A program made the translations under genes and the position numbers. Below the pieces are notes generated by a model. It did no database searches and was not told the origin of the DNA. It saw only the letters and a program-made list of their open reading frames with translations. Source: Burkholderia aenigmatica (GTDB taxonomy: Bacteria; Pseudomonadota; Gammaproteobacteria; Burkholderiales; Burkholderiaceae). From it: a DNA stretch of 64,000 bases. Positions 1-8,895 of the stretch are shown piece by piece; within the stretch, counting starts at the first letter, position 1; the number at the start of each line of letters is the position of its first letter. Where the stretch lies: the NCBI RefSeq assembly GCF_902499175.1, contig NZ_CABVQC010000001.1, positions 305,103 through 369,102 of the forward strand, in the 5' to 3' direction.

Positions 1-65
1 TGTGCCAAGTCCCACTCGGGAACTGGCATGCCAATGCATTTCTTCATCAAACGCTCATCCATCAT
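1..65 (-). CDS. Start of an unidentified gene downstream of the T6SS effector (partial)
   Basis: On the minus strand an ATG at 65 overlaps the TGA stop of the upstream effector gene (TGATG arrangement), and the frame stays open to the window edge. It begins MMDERLMKKCIGMPVPEWDL. The tight overlap suggests translational coupling and membership in the vgrG-DUF4123-effector operon. Only 21 residues are visible, so no family can be named. An immunity protein or accessory effector subunit would be usual at this position, but that is an inference from gene order only. Confidence 0.5.
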   Translation of the reverse strand, partial: MMDERLMKKCIGMPVPEWDLA

Positions 66-2674
66 CACCCCCCGATTGCCGAATCGAATGCCTTCAGCTC
101 ATCATCCAATGAACTATAGTGCTCGCCTTTGCTGAACCTGCATCGGGATATCCAGTCCTTGATTGCCGCTGCCTTGAAGTGAGCGATCAGGATGCCGACG
201 ATGATCGCAGCAACAAAAACAATCCAGAAAGGAGGGAGCCATGCAACGATAACTGCCGGCAAAACCGAGAAGAACGGCGATAGTGATATGTAAATACCGA
301 GAACTCCGCCAATGGCATAGAGTCTGGCAAGACCTTTTTCTTTATTCGAATAAGCCTCGGGCATATTCTTTAACAAATCATAGCCGGCGAGCACTATGCC
401 TGCGACGGCGCCGATTGTTCGTCCTACCCGCGCGCCTGTCTCGGCCCAGCCTTCGGCACCGGCCCATTGCTTCATGAGGTAAGCCGAGAGCGGATGAGCA
501 GGCGCGGCCTTCACTGTTTCAGAGACGGATTCAACGATATTGCCGAGAATCGACACGAGCGAGCCCGTGAGCTTCAACAGGTTTTCGCCGTGGTTGAACT
601 GATCGCTGCCGGCGTAATCCTTGTACGCAAAGGTGAGGGTGGCAAGCTGGAAAATTGCCGTGGCTACCCCCTGGTTGAATTTGTACGGTGACGACGAGCC
701 CAACCATTTCCGAGTCGTTTCGACACCGGGGACCTTGATGACCTTGACGTCGCTCGCGTCAAGCGAGCCCGCCTTTACCCATGCGTCCGTGTCGAGTTCG
801 TACGCGAACACAGCCGGGTCCGATGGCGGAGACGCCTTCACGACCTCCTTGCGGATATTGGCTGCGGCGGCCTGTTGACTGAGTTGGTCGCTGTCCACTG
901 GCAAACCGAGCATCTCCCCCTGATTGACGATCCAGTTTCGCATTTGGGCTGGCGTGATGTGCGCGGCCTTGATTGGGGTGCCCGCGTGTAGCGCCAGACG
1001 AATGGTCACGAATCCGACTGCGGGTCCTTTCAGCCCCTTTGCAAGAATGTTTACGAAAGTATTCGCGGTGGTAAAGACAAGGCGGTCGATCAGGTTTGCC
1101 CCCTGATGCTTCTTTTCTATATCCTCGAATGCACTCTTGTAGATATTCATAAAATTTTCGTACTGGATATCGGAGCCATGCACTTGCGCGTCTGCGGCCT
1201 GGATAAGCTGCTCATGATTGAACATCAACGCACGTGCGTACAGGTTGCCGGTGTCCGATGCCCGACCGCTCAACCAGTCGTTGAGTACCTTCTGGCACTC
1301 CTCGGTACCCGCCGCCGTACCGATCGCTTGCGCACACGATTCGCTATAGGCATATCCGCTGCGGATGTCCTTCGGGTCATGTGTGCCGGCCATCCAGTCC
1401 GCGAGCAACTTTGACTTGAGCCAGCCGACATGCGCTTGCACGAGCGGTTGCCAGAACGGCTTGAACGCATCGAGCTTGTGCGGGTACTCCTCGTTGAGAA
1501 ATTTGTCACGCGCACTCATGTCGATGACGCTGACGGGTTTGTTGTCCGCTCCTTTTTTGGTTGACGCTTCCTCCCAGGCTTCGTCAGCCGCCTTCCGTTG
1601 CGCACCGGGAACATCCCGCGCCTGGCGGGCGTCTTCATCCAGGGCCTTTGACAGACTACCGGTACTGAACCACCCCTTCACAATCCGATATGCACCCGAG
1701 ATGTCGCCAGCACCGCCGCCCCCGCCGGGCGCCATCGCCATCGGATCGACGTCGACTTGCGCTGCAAGCTCACTCGACGCGTAACTTGCCCGGGTTTCTT
1801 CCCGTGCGTTCAATCGAACGCTGGCTTCGGCGCGCTCCAGCAATTGGGCCGAAATGAATTTCCAGTAGGTCTCGTTATCGAAACCGCTGTTCGTGTTGGG
1901 GACGGTCAGTTCGGCAAGGTCGTTGGTCATGCCAACGGGATCGTTGACAGCGATGACGAAACCTTTCTTGAGCGGAGATTCGGTCATCGCACCCTGGATG
2001 ATCTTGGCGACGTCCTTCCGCCGCAATGCGATCTCGTCCTTGGGTGCACGGTTGCTGAACCCGAATGCGTCCTTCATCGCCGGCCCGTCCATCACGAAAT
2101 GCGCGATATTTTTCTGGCTGGCCTGAAATTCACCGGTATCGGTCGCGTTGCCGGCGACCATCGCCGGAACGTTGATGCATTGCATATGCAGCTTGCGCCA
2201 TTTCTCGTCCTTGATCTTGTTATAGACGAGGTCCTTGGTCCATAACACATTGGACCAGCCGATCCAGAAATTGCCCGCTTCGTCGCTGCCCGGCGTGTGT
2301 TGAACATTGACGCAACGCCCGTACGAGCCGGCCCAATCCCTGCCGGATGGGCAGCTACTCTCGGCGAGGCGTTCTGCAGATTGCGCAAGGGGCGGCGTGA
2401 TATCCGGCGCAAACTTGAACAACACGCCGCCGTTCAGGACCATGTATGCGAACAGTTGCTTTCGCTTCTCGTCGTAGGTGTACAGGTATCCCTGACGCAA
2501 CGCGCGGAGCGTGTATTTGGCCGATCCGACCGACTGTGGCGCGTTGGCATCGATCTTGAATTGACCGGATAGCGCGGGCGCTTTGGCCGCCCCCAGCGGA
2601 CAAGCGATCGCGTATCGGACCGGATAGATCAGCAGCGACTCTCGGTCGCACATCGGACAGCCTTTCCTGGGCAT
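65..2674 (-). CDS. T6SS effector, VasX / BTH_I2691-like, pore-forming
   Basis: An 869-residue protein with no signal peptide. The N-terminus (GCPMCDRESLLIYPVRYAIA, then a segment on reading out as text or protein, LRQGYLYTYDE) matches what I know of the VasX N-terminal region found in BTH_I2691-type effectors. The middle is long, polar and helical with a Gly run near residue 315. The last ~130 residues hold several hydrophobic segments, at about 740-760 and 785-830, as expected of a colicin-like membrane-disrupting toxin. The gene follows a DUF4123 chaperone and vgrG on the same strand, the standard arrangement for a VgrG-delivered cargo effector. By eye it is less GC-rich than the rest of the window, which fits an exchangeable effector. 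The family call is from motif memory; membrane toxicity is inferred. Confidence 0.8.
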   Translation of the reverse strand: MPRKGCPMCDRESLLIYPVRYAIACPLGAAKAPALSGQFKIDANAPQSVGSAKYTLRALRQGYLYTYDEKRKQLFAYMVLNGGVLFKFAPDITPPLAQSAERLAESSCPSGRDWAGSYGRCVNVQHTPGSDEAGNFWIGWSNVLWTKDLVYNKIKDEKWRKLHMQCINVPAMVAGNATDTGEFQASQKNIAHFVMDGPAMKDAFGFSNRAPKDEIALRRKDVAKIIQGAMTESPLKKGFVIAVNDPVGMTNDLAELTVPNTNSGFDNETYWKFISAQLLERAEASVRLNAREETRASYASSELAAQVDVDPMAMAPGGGGGAGDISGAYRIVKGWFSTGSLSKALDEDARQARDVPGAQRKAADEAWEEASTKKGADNKPVSVIDMSARDKFLNEEYPHKLDAFKPFWQPLVQAHVGWLKSKLLADWMAGTHDPKDIRSGYAYSESCAQAIGTAAGTEECQKVLNDWLSGRASDTGNLYARALMFNHEQLIQAADAQVHGSDIQYENFMNIYKSAFEDIEKKHQGANLIDRLVFTTANTFVNILAKGLKGPAVGFVTIRLALHAGTPIKAAHITPAQMRNWIVNQGEMLGLPVDSDQLSQQAAAANIRKEVVKASPPSDPAVFAYELDTDAWVKAGSLDASDVKVIKVPGVETTRKWLGSSSPYKFNQGVATAIFQLATLTFAYKDYAGSDQFNHGENLLKLTGSLVSILGNIVESVSETVKAAPAHPLSAYLMKQWAGAEGWAETGARVGRTIGAVAGIVLAGYDLLKNMPEAYSNKEKGLARLYAIGGVLGIYISLSPFFSVLPAVIVAWLPPFWIVFVAAIIVGILIAHFKAAAIKDWISRCRFSKGEHYSSLDDELKAFDSAIGG

Positions 2675-2713
2675 GGTCGATCCTCGGAATTAGGTCAAGT
2701 GAGTTGACAGGTA

Positions 2714-3466
2714 TTACTCACTCGCAAGCTCATGCGACAGCTGTTGCCACGCGGCGTCAACCAGTTCATCGGTAGCGGAATGGTGGCCGTTCTCCGCGGC
2801 GGCGTTGAGAAACGAATCGGCCATGGACGGAAACCTAGAGGCCTGCCACACCGAGAAACCAGAAAATCGGCGGCGTATCCGATCGACGATTTCGCTTCGA
2901 TTGATGCGCGGCCATTGATCGACGCGCGGCCAGCCAAGCGACTGCCCGACGGGATCGGCTTCGACACCGGGGCCGTCGACGTGCCATATGTGACCCGCCC
3001 ATGCGAACTGCCACGCCTGTATCGGGCCCAGAAGCGCCTGCTGCTGGTCCGGACTGAAAATCGCCAACGCCAGGGCGAACACGCGCGGATCGTAGTGCCG
3101 CCAGAAAACAGGCTCGCCACCCGCATCCGGGCCGACCAGATAGCGCGCAATATGCGCGGCGACGCCGTCGATCTCAACGGCGCTCCTGATCCATGCGCAA
3201 GCAACAGGTGGGCGTTCAGCGTCGATTTCTTCATGCCAGTATCGAGTGACCGTCTGTTGAACGTCCGCATCGAGCGAACCCAGATCAATCAGCCTTGGCA
3301 TCAGCTCTTCGCGATGTGCCAGCACGCGCGGCGTGCAGGGACGCATATCCAGTGCAGCAAGATCGGGCGCGTAGTCGAGCGTCGCCGGCTCGACCAGCAG
3401 ATAGCCCGACGTGAGCGGCCCCGGCTGGTCCACGGCGATTTGCATGGCGGGGGAAGACATGTTCAT
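2714..3466 (-). CDS. DUF4123 protein, T6SS effector chaperone (Tap/TEC type)
   Basis: A 250-residue soluble protein resembling the DUF4123 family: an early GYLLVEPA strand, then an aromatic-rich core with FWRHYDPRVF and WQFAWAGHIWHVDGP. DUF4123 proteins load a cognate effector onto VgrG and are usually encoded between the two, as here. Its start lies 3 bases after the vgrG stop, so the genes are cotranscribed. The effector begins 39 bases downstream. ATG codons at 3466 and 3460 are both possible starts; the first is used. The cognate cargo is inferred to be the next gene. Confidence 0.85.
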   Translation of the reverse strand: MNMSSPAMQIAVDQPGPLTSGYLLVEPATLDYAPDLAALDMRPCTPRVLAHREELMPRLIDLGSLDADVQQTVTRYWHEEIDAERPPVACAWIRSAVEIDGVAAHIARYLVGPDAGGEPVFWRHYDPRVFALALAIFSPDQQQALLGPIQAWQFAWAGHIWHVDGPGVEADPVGQSLGWPRVDQWPRINRSEIVDRIRRRFSGFSVWQASRFPSMADSFLNAAAENGHHSATDELVDAAWQQLSHELASE

Positions 3467-3469
3467 CCG

Positions 3470-5941
3470 TCAGGAGAGCGAAACCGACGCCTGACCGGCT
3501 TGCGCAGCGTCGCCCGCGACCGGTGCACACAAATCCGAACCCGGAAACTTCGCCGGCACGCTCTGCGGCCCGACCGTATCGTGACTGCCGGCGTGAATCC
3601 TGTTTTCGCCGGGCGTGTAGCCGACGATACCTTTCGCGCTGACCTCGAACTGGCTATTACCCGCGGTCAGGCGAATCCCCTGCTTGGCGGTGAGGTTGAT
3701 CCAGTCCGTCGTGCTGATGATCGCGACAACCTTCTTCGCCAGCAATTCCAGCTCGTCGTTTTCCGCATGCACTTGCACCTTGCCGCTCGCGGCGATCAGC
3801 TTCATTCCCATCTTGTGCACGAACAGCGAGAACTTGTCCGACACGCTCGCGAAAAACGACTTGCCGGTCGCGACCGACAGGCTATCGCCAGCCGTGACGC
3901 CCACGTGCTGCCCACCCGTGACGTGCACCGTCGCGGGGGTCGTGACGGCAATGCCTGCCGCGCCGGCCAACAGCAGGTGCGCTTCGTCGAGCTCCGGGAA
4001 GTCACCTTTGTCGCTGCTGCCCGTCGCCCCCGCACCCTGAATGCCGTCCACCTGCGATTTCAGCGCATCGGCGATCGGCGTCTGGTCTGCCCCGCTGTCC
4101 TGCGCCTGATAGTGCTGCGCGAGCTTGGCCGATTGCGCATGAAGCGTCTGCGCCTTGGTCAGGCGTGACGCCGGCTCACTCACGTCCGAGAGGTGCCCTT
4201 GCGCGGCAGGACGCACCTCGGTGCTGATGACCATGCCCTTACCGGACCGGATCGCGCCCACCTGGTCGGTACGCAGTTCGAAGCCCTCGCCGCGCGCGTC
4301 CTTTCGACCCTGCCAATCCTCGATGCGGGTGATCTTGCCGAGCGAGAGCTGGCTCGCCGCATGGTCGGACCGAAGCTGCGCCTGAATGGCGTTCGCCGTA
4401 TCGTCGAAAATCAGGTGATTGCTACGGCCGCCCGACGCGTTGCCGTCGGCACCGTTCAATTCCCGGCTGCGAATGCCCATCAGCGCATGCTCGTCCGGCA
4501 GCTTCCACGACGGCACGTTGCGCGCGTTCATCATGCGGCCCGTGATGATCGGGTGGTCCGGATTGCCGTCGAGCCATTGCACGATCACTTCGGACCCGAT
4601 CCGGGGCAGCGCCGCCATCCCCTGGCCGCCGCCGGCCCAGCCGCTCGCGACCCGCACCCAGGTCGAATACTTGCCGTCGCGATCCCAGTGGAATTGAACC
4701 AGCACGCGGCCGTGTTCGTCCGTGTGAATGCTCGTGCCGGACTGACCGACAACGGTCGCTGTCTGCGGCGCGAGAATCTTCGTCTGGACGCTGTTGAAGC
4801 CGCGCCCGGGCCGCCATGGCGTCGCCTTGGGAACACACGTGAACGCGTTGCGGTATTCCGCCAGCACACCCGTGTCCTGCAGATAGTTGTTGGTCGCCAC
4901 GTGCCGGACCGAGACGATCAGGTATTCGTCGTCGCGTTGCTCGCGGCTCAGCGCCGACCCATAACGGTCCGTGAGCCTGAACCAGCGGCCCGGCTGCACG
5001 AAGCGATTGTTGCCCTTTGCATCGAAGCGCTTGATCGTCGCTTCGATTTCCTCCATCCGGCGATTGACGACCTGATAGCCGTGGTCCATGTTCCGGTAGC
5101 CGTACGCGCCGACATACTCGTTCCATTCGAGTTGCGGCAGCGTGGCGTCGGGGCTCAACAGGCCCGTTTGAACATGGGTCGGTGTCGGGGCCTTGAAGTC
5201 GAAACGGGACAGTTCCGCATGCGTCGACGTTGTCTGCTGGAATGGCGACCAGCTCAGAATGCTGTCCGCTTCCTCCGCGCCCATGCCATTGTGGAAGCGG
5301 ATTTCATGATGCCTGCCGTCGATCGTGGGTGCGGGACGCGTCGGATCGGAGACGGTCAGCTTGTGCGACGTAGCCGTGTGCTCGTACCAGTACAGATAAC
5401 CCGCGTGTTCCCAGCGCCGATGCACGTAGTTGTGGTCGTCTTCGTCGAACTGACAGGCCATCGTCATCGGCGGATCGTTCTCGCCGACCTTCCACGCCCA
5501 CTCGGGCAATATGCCGTAGTCCTTAAATACTGTCGCCGTCTGATCGTGCAGATTCTGGTCGAGGAACAGGCGATTGTGCTTGCCGTACTTCAGATAGCGC
5601 AGCCAGGGTCCGACCTGCAGCTCGTAGAACACCCAGCCGCCGTCCGTGCGAACGTGCCGGAACGCGAAGATATGCCCATTGAAATATCGTTGCGTGCCGT
5701 CGCCGCGCAACAGGCTCACCGTCACGCGCTTGCCGATGAAATCCTTCGATTCGAGATGGTCGTTGTCCGACAGGATTTCGATCGTGTAAGCGAAATCCTT
5801 CGATAAGGATTCAACCCCATCGAATGCGTTCGGCAGAAGGATTCTGTAAGGCGCGTTATCGTCCGGAAAGCTGATCTGCACTTGCCGGTTGTGCTGCGGG
5901 CCCAGCGCAAGGTCTCTCAGGGCTTGTGCTGTGTTCTCCAT
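3470..5941 (-). CDS. vgrG: Type VI secretion tip protein VgrG (TssI)
   Basis: An 823-residue VgrG. Residues ~15-330 are the gp27-like region (FAYTIEILSDND, then the KDYGILPEW segment). The gp5 OB-fold follows at ~395-490 (HTDEHGRVLVQFHWDRDGKY, WAGGGQGMAALPRIGSEVIV, WLDGNPDHPIITGRM). A DUF2345 beta-helix region with GVTAGDSLSV and GKVQVHAEND lies at about 655-790. It forms the spike at the Hcp tube tip. About 220 bases of non-coding DNA precede it, so it is the first gene of the effector cassette. No enzymatic C-terminal extension is seen, so toxicity is expected from the separate effector. No Hcp, sheath or baseplate genes are in view; this is an orphan vgrG island. Confidence 0.95.
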   Translation of the reverse strand: MENTAQALRDLALGPQHNRQVQISFPDDNAPYRILLPNAFDGVESLSKDFAYTIEILSDNDHLESKDFIGKRVTVSLLRGDGTQRYFNGHIFAFRHVRTDGGWVFYELQVGPWLRYLKYGKHNRLFLDQNLHDQTATVFKDYGILPEWAWKVGENDPPMTMACQFDEDDHNYVHRRWEHAGYLYWYEHTATSHKLTVSDPTRPAPTIDGRHHEIRFHNGMGAEEADSILSWSPFQQTTSTHAELSRFDFKAPTPTHVQTGLLSPDATLPQLEWNEYVGAYGYRNMDHGYQVVNRRMEEIEATIKRFDAKGNNRFVQPGRWFRLTDRYGSALSREQRDDEYLIVSVRHVATNNYLQDTGVLAEYRNAFTCVPKATPWRPGRGFNSVQTKILAPQTATVVGQSGTSIHTDEHGRVLVQFHWDRDGKYSTWVRVASGWAGGGQGMAALPRIGSEVIVQWLDGNPDHPIITGRMMNARNVPSWKLPDEHALMGIRSRELNGADGNASGGRSNHLIFDDTANAIQAQLRSDHAASQLSLGKITRIEDWQGRKDARGEGFELRTDQVGAIRSGKGMVISTEVRPAAQGHLSDVSEPASRLTKAQTLHAQSAKLAQHYQAQDSGADQTPIADALKSQVDGIQGAGATGSSDKGDFPELDEAHLLLAGAAGIAVTTPATVHVTGGQHVGVTAGDSLSVATGKSFFASVSDKFSLFVHKMGMKLIAASGKVQVHAENDELELLAKKVVAIISTTDWINLTAKQGIRLTAGNSQFEVSAKGIVGYTPGENRIHAGSHDTVGPQSVPAKFPGSDLCAPVAGDAAQAGQASVSLS

Positions 5942-6113
5942 TGTTCTTATCCCTTATCCGGGCGCGAAGTGCCGCGGGCCCTTCGTACGCCTGACGTGCG
6001 TCATCAAAAGTAGGGCCGGTCGATGCCCGTGCCCACCGCAACGTGCCGCGATAAGCTCAGACGTATACCACAAAGCCCTGCGAAGACCCACTGGGAAAAT
6101 TGTTACGCAGATT

Positions 6114-6133
6114 GAAGGCGGATTCACGCCTTC
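6114..6133 (-). terminator. Hairpin downstream of the CobW-type GTPase gene
   Basis: GAAGGCG (6114-6120) and CGCCTTC (6127-6133) form a perfect 7-bp stem with a 6-base loop, ~30 bases past the stop of the minus-strand GTPase gene and upstream of vgrG. No clear T-run follows, so it may be a weak terminator. The remaining 5942-6110 should hold the vgrG promoter; I could not pick a convincing one. Confidence 0.4.
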
Positions 6134-6163
6134 CATCACTCGGCATCGCTTATTACGGATGCC

Positions 6164-7195
6164 TTACTTGGTTGACTGGAAGCATGTCGGCGCAACCGTT
6201 TCGGCAATTGCGCTGCACTGCACGATGCCGTCGCGCAACACGGCCTGCGCAGCCGCGTCGATGATGCCGATGAAGACCATCACACCGTCCCCGTCGAGCG
6301 GAGCCAGCCCTTCGTCCTCCATCGACGAAAAGCGGATGCGCCGCGCCGCGACCTGGCAGACGCGCGTGGCGACCGCCCCTTTCGCATCGGTCACCCGCAC
6401 GATGCCCTTCGCGCGCAGGATCGTGCGCGGCAACGCCTTCAGCCACGCGCGCAGCCGCGCCTTGTCGAGCACATCCGGCGCGGCGACGGTGACGCTCGCG
6501 AACGCCGGCATCGCGTCATGTCCGATCGGCCGGTGCGCACGCGCGATGTCCGGCACGCTCATGCGATCGGGCACGGCTGCGTCGAACAGCAGCGCGAGCG
6601 GAATCTCGCCATGCCGCGCGGCAACGACGATATCGGTCGGAGCGCACGCGCGCACGTCGTCGAGCACCGCGTCGCGCTGTGCGGGCGCCACGCGGTCGAG
6701 CTTGGTCACGACGATCGCACCCGCGCCATCGAGCTGGCGCTGCGCCATCGCACCGACGAGCGGATCGGCGAGCGTGTCGCGCCACGCAATCGCATCGGCG
6801 ACAACGAGCACCGACGTCAGCCGGAATGCACCGTTCAGCAGTCCGATCTGTGCGATCTTCGCGGGATCGGCCACCCCGCTCGCTTCGACGAGCAGCAGTT
6901 CGGGCCGTACGTCGCGTGTCGCGACGCGCGTCAGTGCATCGACAAGCGCGCCGCCGATCGTGCAGCAGATGCAGCCGTTGTCGAGCTCGATCACGTCGTC
7001 GCCACGCGCACGCACGAGCCGCGCATCGATGTTCACCGCGCCGAAATCGTTGACGAGCACCGCGATGCGCCGGCCATGCGGTGCCTGCAGGATCGCGTTG
7101 ACGACCGTCGTCTTGCCTGCGCCGAGATAGCCGCCGATCACCGCGAGGTCGATCGGCGCACGCGCGGCCTCGGCGGGCGCAACCGGCATGCTCAT
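6164..7195 (-). CDS. COG0523/CobW-family GTPase, putative metallochaperone
   Basis: A 343-residue G3E GTPase. The Walker A loop GGYLGAGKTT is at 21-30. The metal-binding CxCC motif (CICC) is at 75-78, preceded by ELDNG. A TKLD nucleotide-specificity motif follows, and the C-terminal CobW_C domain lies at about 240-335. COG0523 proteins use GTP to deliver or manage Zn, Co or Ni. The ATG at 7195 overlaps the amidohydrolase stop in an ATGA, so the two are translationally coupled. The GTPase could supply metal to that enzyme (inference). The open frame extends upstream of 7195, but only this start places the Walker A loop near the N-terminus as usual. Confidence 0.9.
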   Translation of the reverse strand: MSMPVAPAEAARAPIDLAVIGGYLGAGKTTVVNAILQAPHGRRIAVLVNDFGAVNIDARLVRARGDDVIELDNGCICCTIGGALVDALTRVATRDVRPELLLVEASGVADPAKIAQIGLLNGAFRLTSVLVVADAIAWRDTLADPLVGAMAQRQLDGAGAIVVTKLDRVAPAQRDAVLDDVRACAPTDIVVAARHGEIPLALLFDAAVPDRMSVPDIARAHRPIGHDAMPAFASVTVAAPDVLDKARLRAWLKALPRTILRAKGIVRVTDAKGAVATRVCQVAARRIRFSSMEDEGLAPLDGDGVMVFIGIIDAAAQAVLRDGIVQCSAIAETVAPTCFQSTK

Positions 7196-8859
7196 CGCGG
7201 CGACCGGAACACGCACCCGCCCAGCACGGTGCCCCACACGGCGAGTTCCTTCAGGCGCGCGGGCGCGCACACCGACGGATCGTCGTCGAGCACCGCAAAA
7301 TCCGCGAACTTGCCGATCTCGATGCTGCCAACGAGATGATCCATCCGCAACGTATAGGCCGCGCCGAGCGTGATCGCATACAGCGCATCGTCGACCGCCA
7401 GCCGCTCGCCTTCGCCGAGCACGCGCCCGGATGCCGTCTCGCGCTGCACCGCGCACCATGCGGTAAACAGCGGATTCAGCGGCGTGATCGGCGCATCCGA
7501 ATGCAGCGCGAACGGAATGCCGAGCCGCTGCGCGGAGCCGGCCGCATCCATCCGGTTCGCGCGATCGGGGCCGATGGTCTGGCTGTAATGCGCATCGCCC
7601 CAGTAGTACAGATGATTCGCAAAGAAGTTCACGCACATCCCGAGCGCGCGAACGCGCTTCAACTGCGCGGCGTCCGCCATCTGGCAATGCTGCAGCGTAT
7701 GGCGATGATCGGGGCGCGGGTGGCGCGCGAGCAGCGTCGTCATCGCATCGAGCACGACGTCGGTCGCTTCGTCGCCGTTGGTATGCACATGCAGTTGCAG
7801 CCCCGCGCGATGGAACGGCTCGAACACGTCGACGAGCTGCGCGGGCGGAATCAGCCACAGCCCGTTCGGCTGCCCGCCCGCGTAACCGGGCCAGCGCACG
7901 CGCGCGGTGAAGCCCTGGATCGAGCCGTCGACGATGAACTTCACCGGCCCGAAATGCAGCTTGTCGGTATTGCGCTCGATCTCCGCGAGCACGCCGTCGG
8001 CCGAGCGGGCCGGATTGCGCTGCGGCGCGAACGCCGGCACGATCCGCACCGGGTAGTCCGGATCGGCGGTGACTTCATGCAGCGTGCGGTTACCGTCGGC
8101 CGACAGGTCGTTGACGAGATCGGTGGCCGTCGTCACGCCCGCGAGCTGCGCGACGCGCCCGAAGTTCCAGATCGCGTGCGGCTTCTCGCTCGCGGAAATC
8201 GCCAGCTTGCCGCCGATCGTCTGATAGACCGGCAGCATCGCCGCGAACTCCTGCAGCTCGCCGGTCGGCCGGCGGTCGGCGTCGCGCGTCACGCCGTCGA
8301 TGTCGGTGTCCTCGTCGATGCCCGCGCGCGCGAGCATCGCGCCGTTCACGTTCATCAGGTGCACGCTCGCATGCAGGATCGCGATCGGCCGCTGCGCCGA
8401 CACGCGATCGAGCTCGCGCGTCGTCAGCCGCGCCGTGCCGAAGAAGATCGGATCGAAGCCCCACGCGAGCAGCGGCCCGTCGTCGGTCATCGCGCGCTCG
8501 GCGTCGGCGAGCCGTTCGAGCACCGCGTCGAGCGAGCGCAGCCCCGGCCACAGCGTGCCGTCGGGGCCCCGACGATCGTAGTAGCCGACGTACACGGCGT
8601 CCCACATCGCACCTTCCATCAGGTGGCAATGCCCTTCGACGAGCCCCGGCATCAGCACCTTGTCGCGCAGCGTGTCGTCGGTCGTACACGCGCCGAACCG
8701 TGCCTGCCATGCGGCCGCGTCGGCGGCGTCGCCGACCGCGAGGATGCGGCCATCGCGCACGGCGACGTGCGTGGCCGACGGCTGCGCCGGGTTCATCGTC
8801 AGGATGCGGCGCGCCGTGAACACCGTCACGGATGCGGCCGGGATTGCGGATGCTTGCAT
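7192..8859 (-). CDS. Metal-dependent amidohydrolase (amidohydrolase_3, YtcJ-like)
   Basis: A 555-residue amidohydrolase. The N-terminal composite beta domain (ILTMNPAQPSATHVAVRDGR) is followed by the HxH metal motif GHCH at 76-79 in MPGLVEGHCHL. It then has a TIM-barrel and a C-terminal return to the beta domain (GSIEIGKFADFAVLD). No signal peptide is seen, so it is cytoplasmic. Members hydrolyse amide or imide bonds of cyclic or N-acyl substrates; the exact substrate cannot be read. It sits between a sodium:solute symporter (36 bases upstream) and an overlapping CobW GTPase, suggesting import then hydrolysis of one compound. Confidence 0.88.
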   Translation of the reverse strand: MQASAIPAASVTVFTARRILTMNPAQPSATHVAVRDGRILAVGDAADAAAWQARFGACTTDDTLRDKVLMPGLVEGHCHLMEGAMWDAVYVGYYDRRGPDGTLWPGLRSLDAVLERLADAERAMTDDGPLLAWGFDPIFFGTARLTTRELDRVSAQRPIAILHASVHLMNVNGAMLARAGIDEDTDIDGVTRDADRRPTGELQEFAAMLPVYQTIGGKLAISASEKPHAIWNFGRVAQLAGVTTATDLVNDLSADGNRTLHEVTADPDYPVRIVPAFAPQRNPARSADGVLAEIERNTDKLHFGPVKFIVDGSIQGFTARVRWPGYAGGQPNGLWLIPPAQLVDVFEPFHRAGLQLHVHTNGDEATDVVLDAMTTLLARHPRPDHRHTLQHCQMADAAQLKRVRALGMCVNFFANHLYYWGDAHYSQTIGPDRANRMDAAGSAQRLGIPFALHSDAPITPLNPLFTAWCAVQRETASGRVLGEGERLAVDDALYAITLGAAYTLRMDHLVGSIEIGKFADFAVLDDDPSVCAPARLKELAVWGTVLGGCVFRSPR

Positions 8860-8895
8860 GGGATGCGGTTCTCCTTGCGGCGGAACGCCGCTGGT

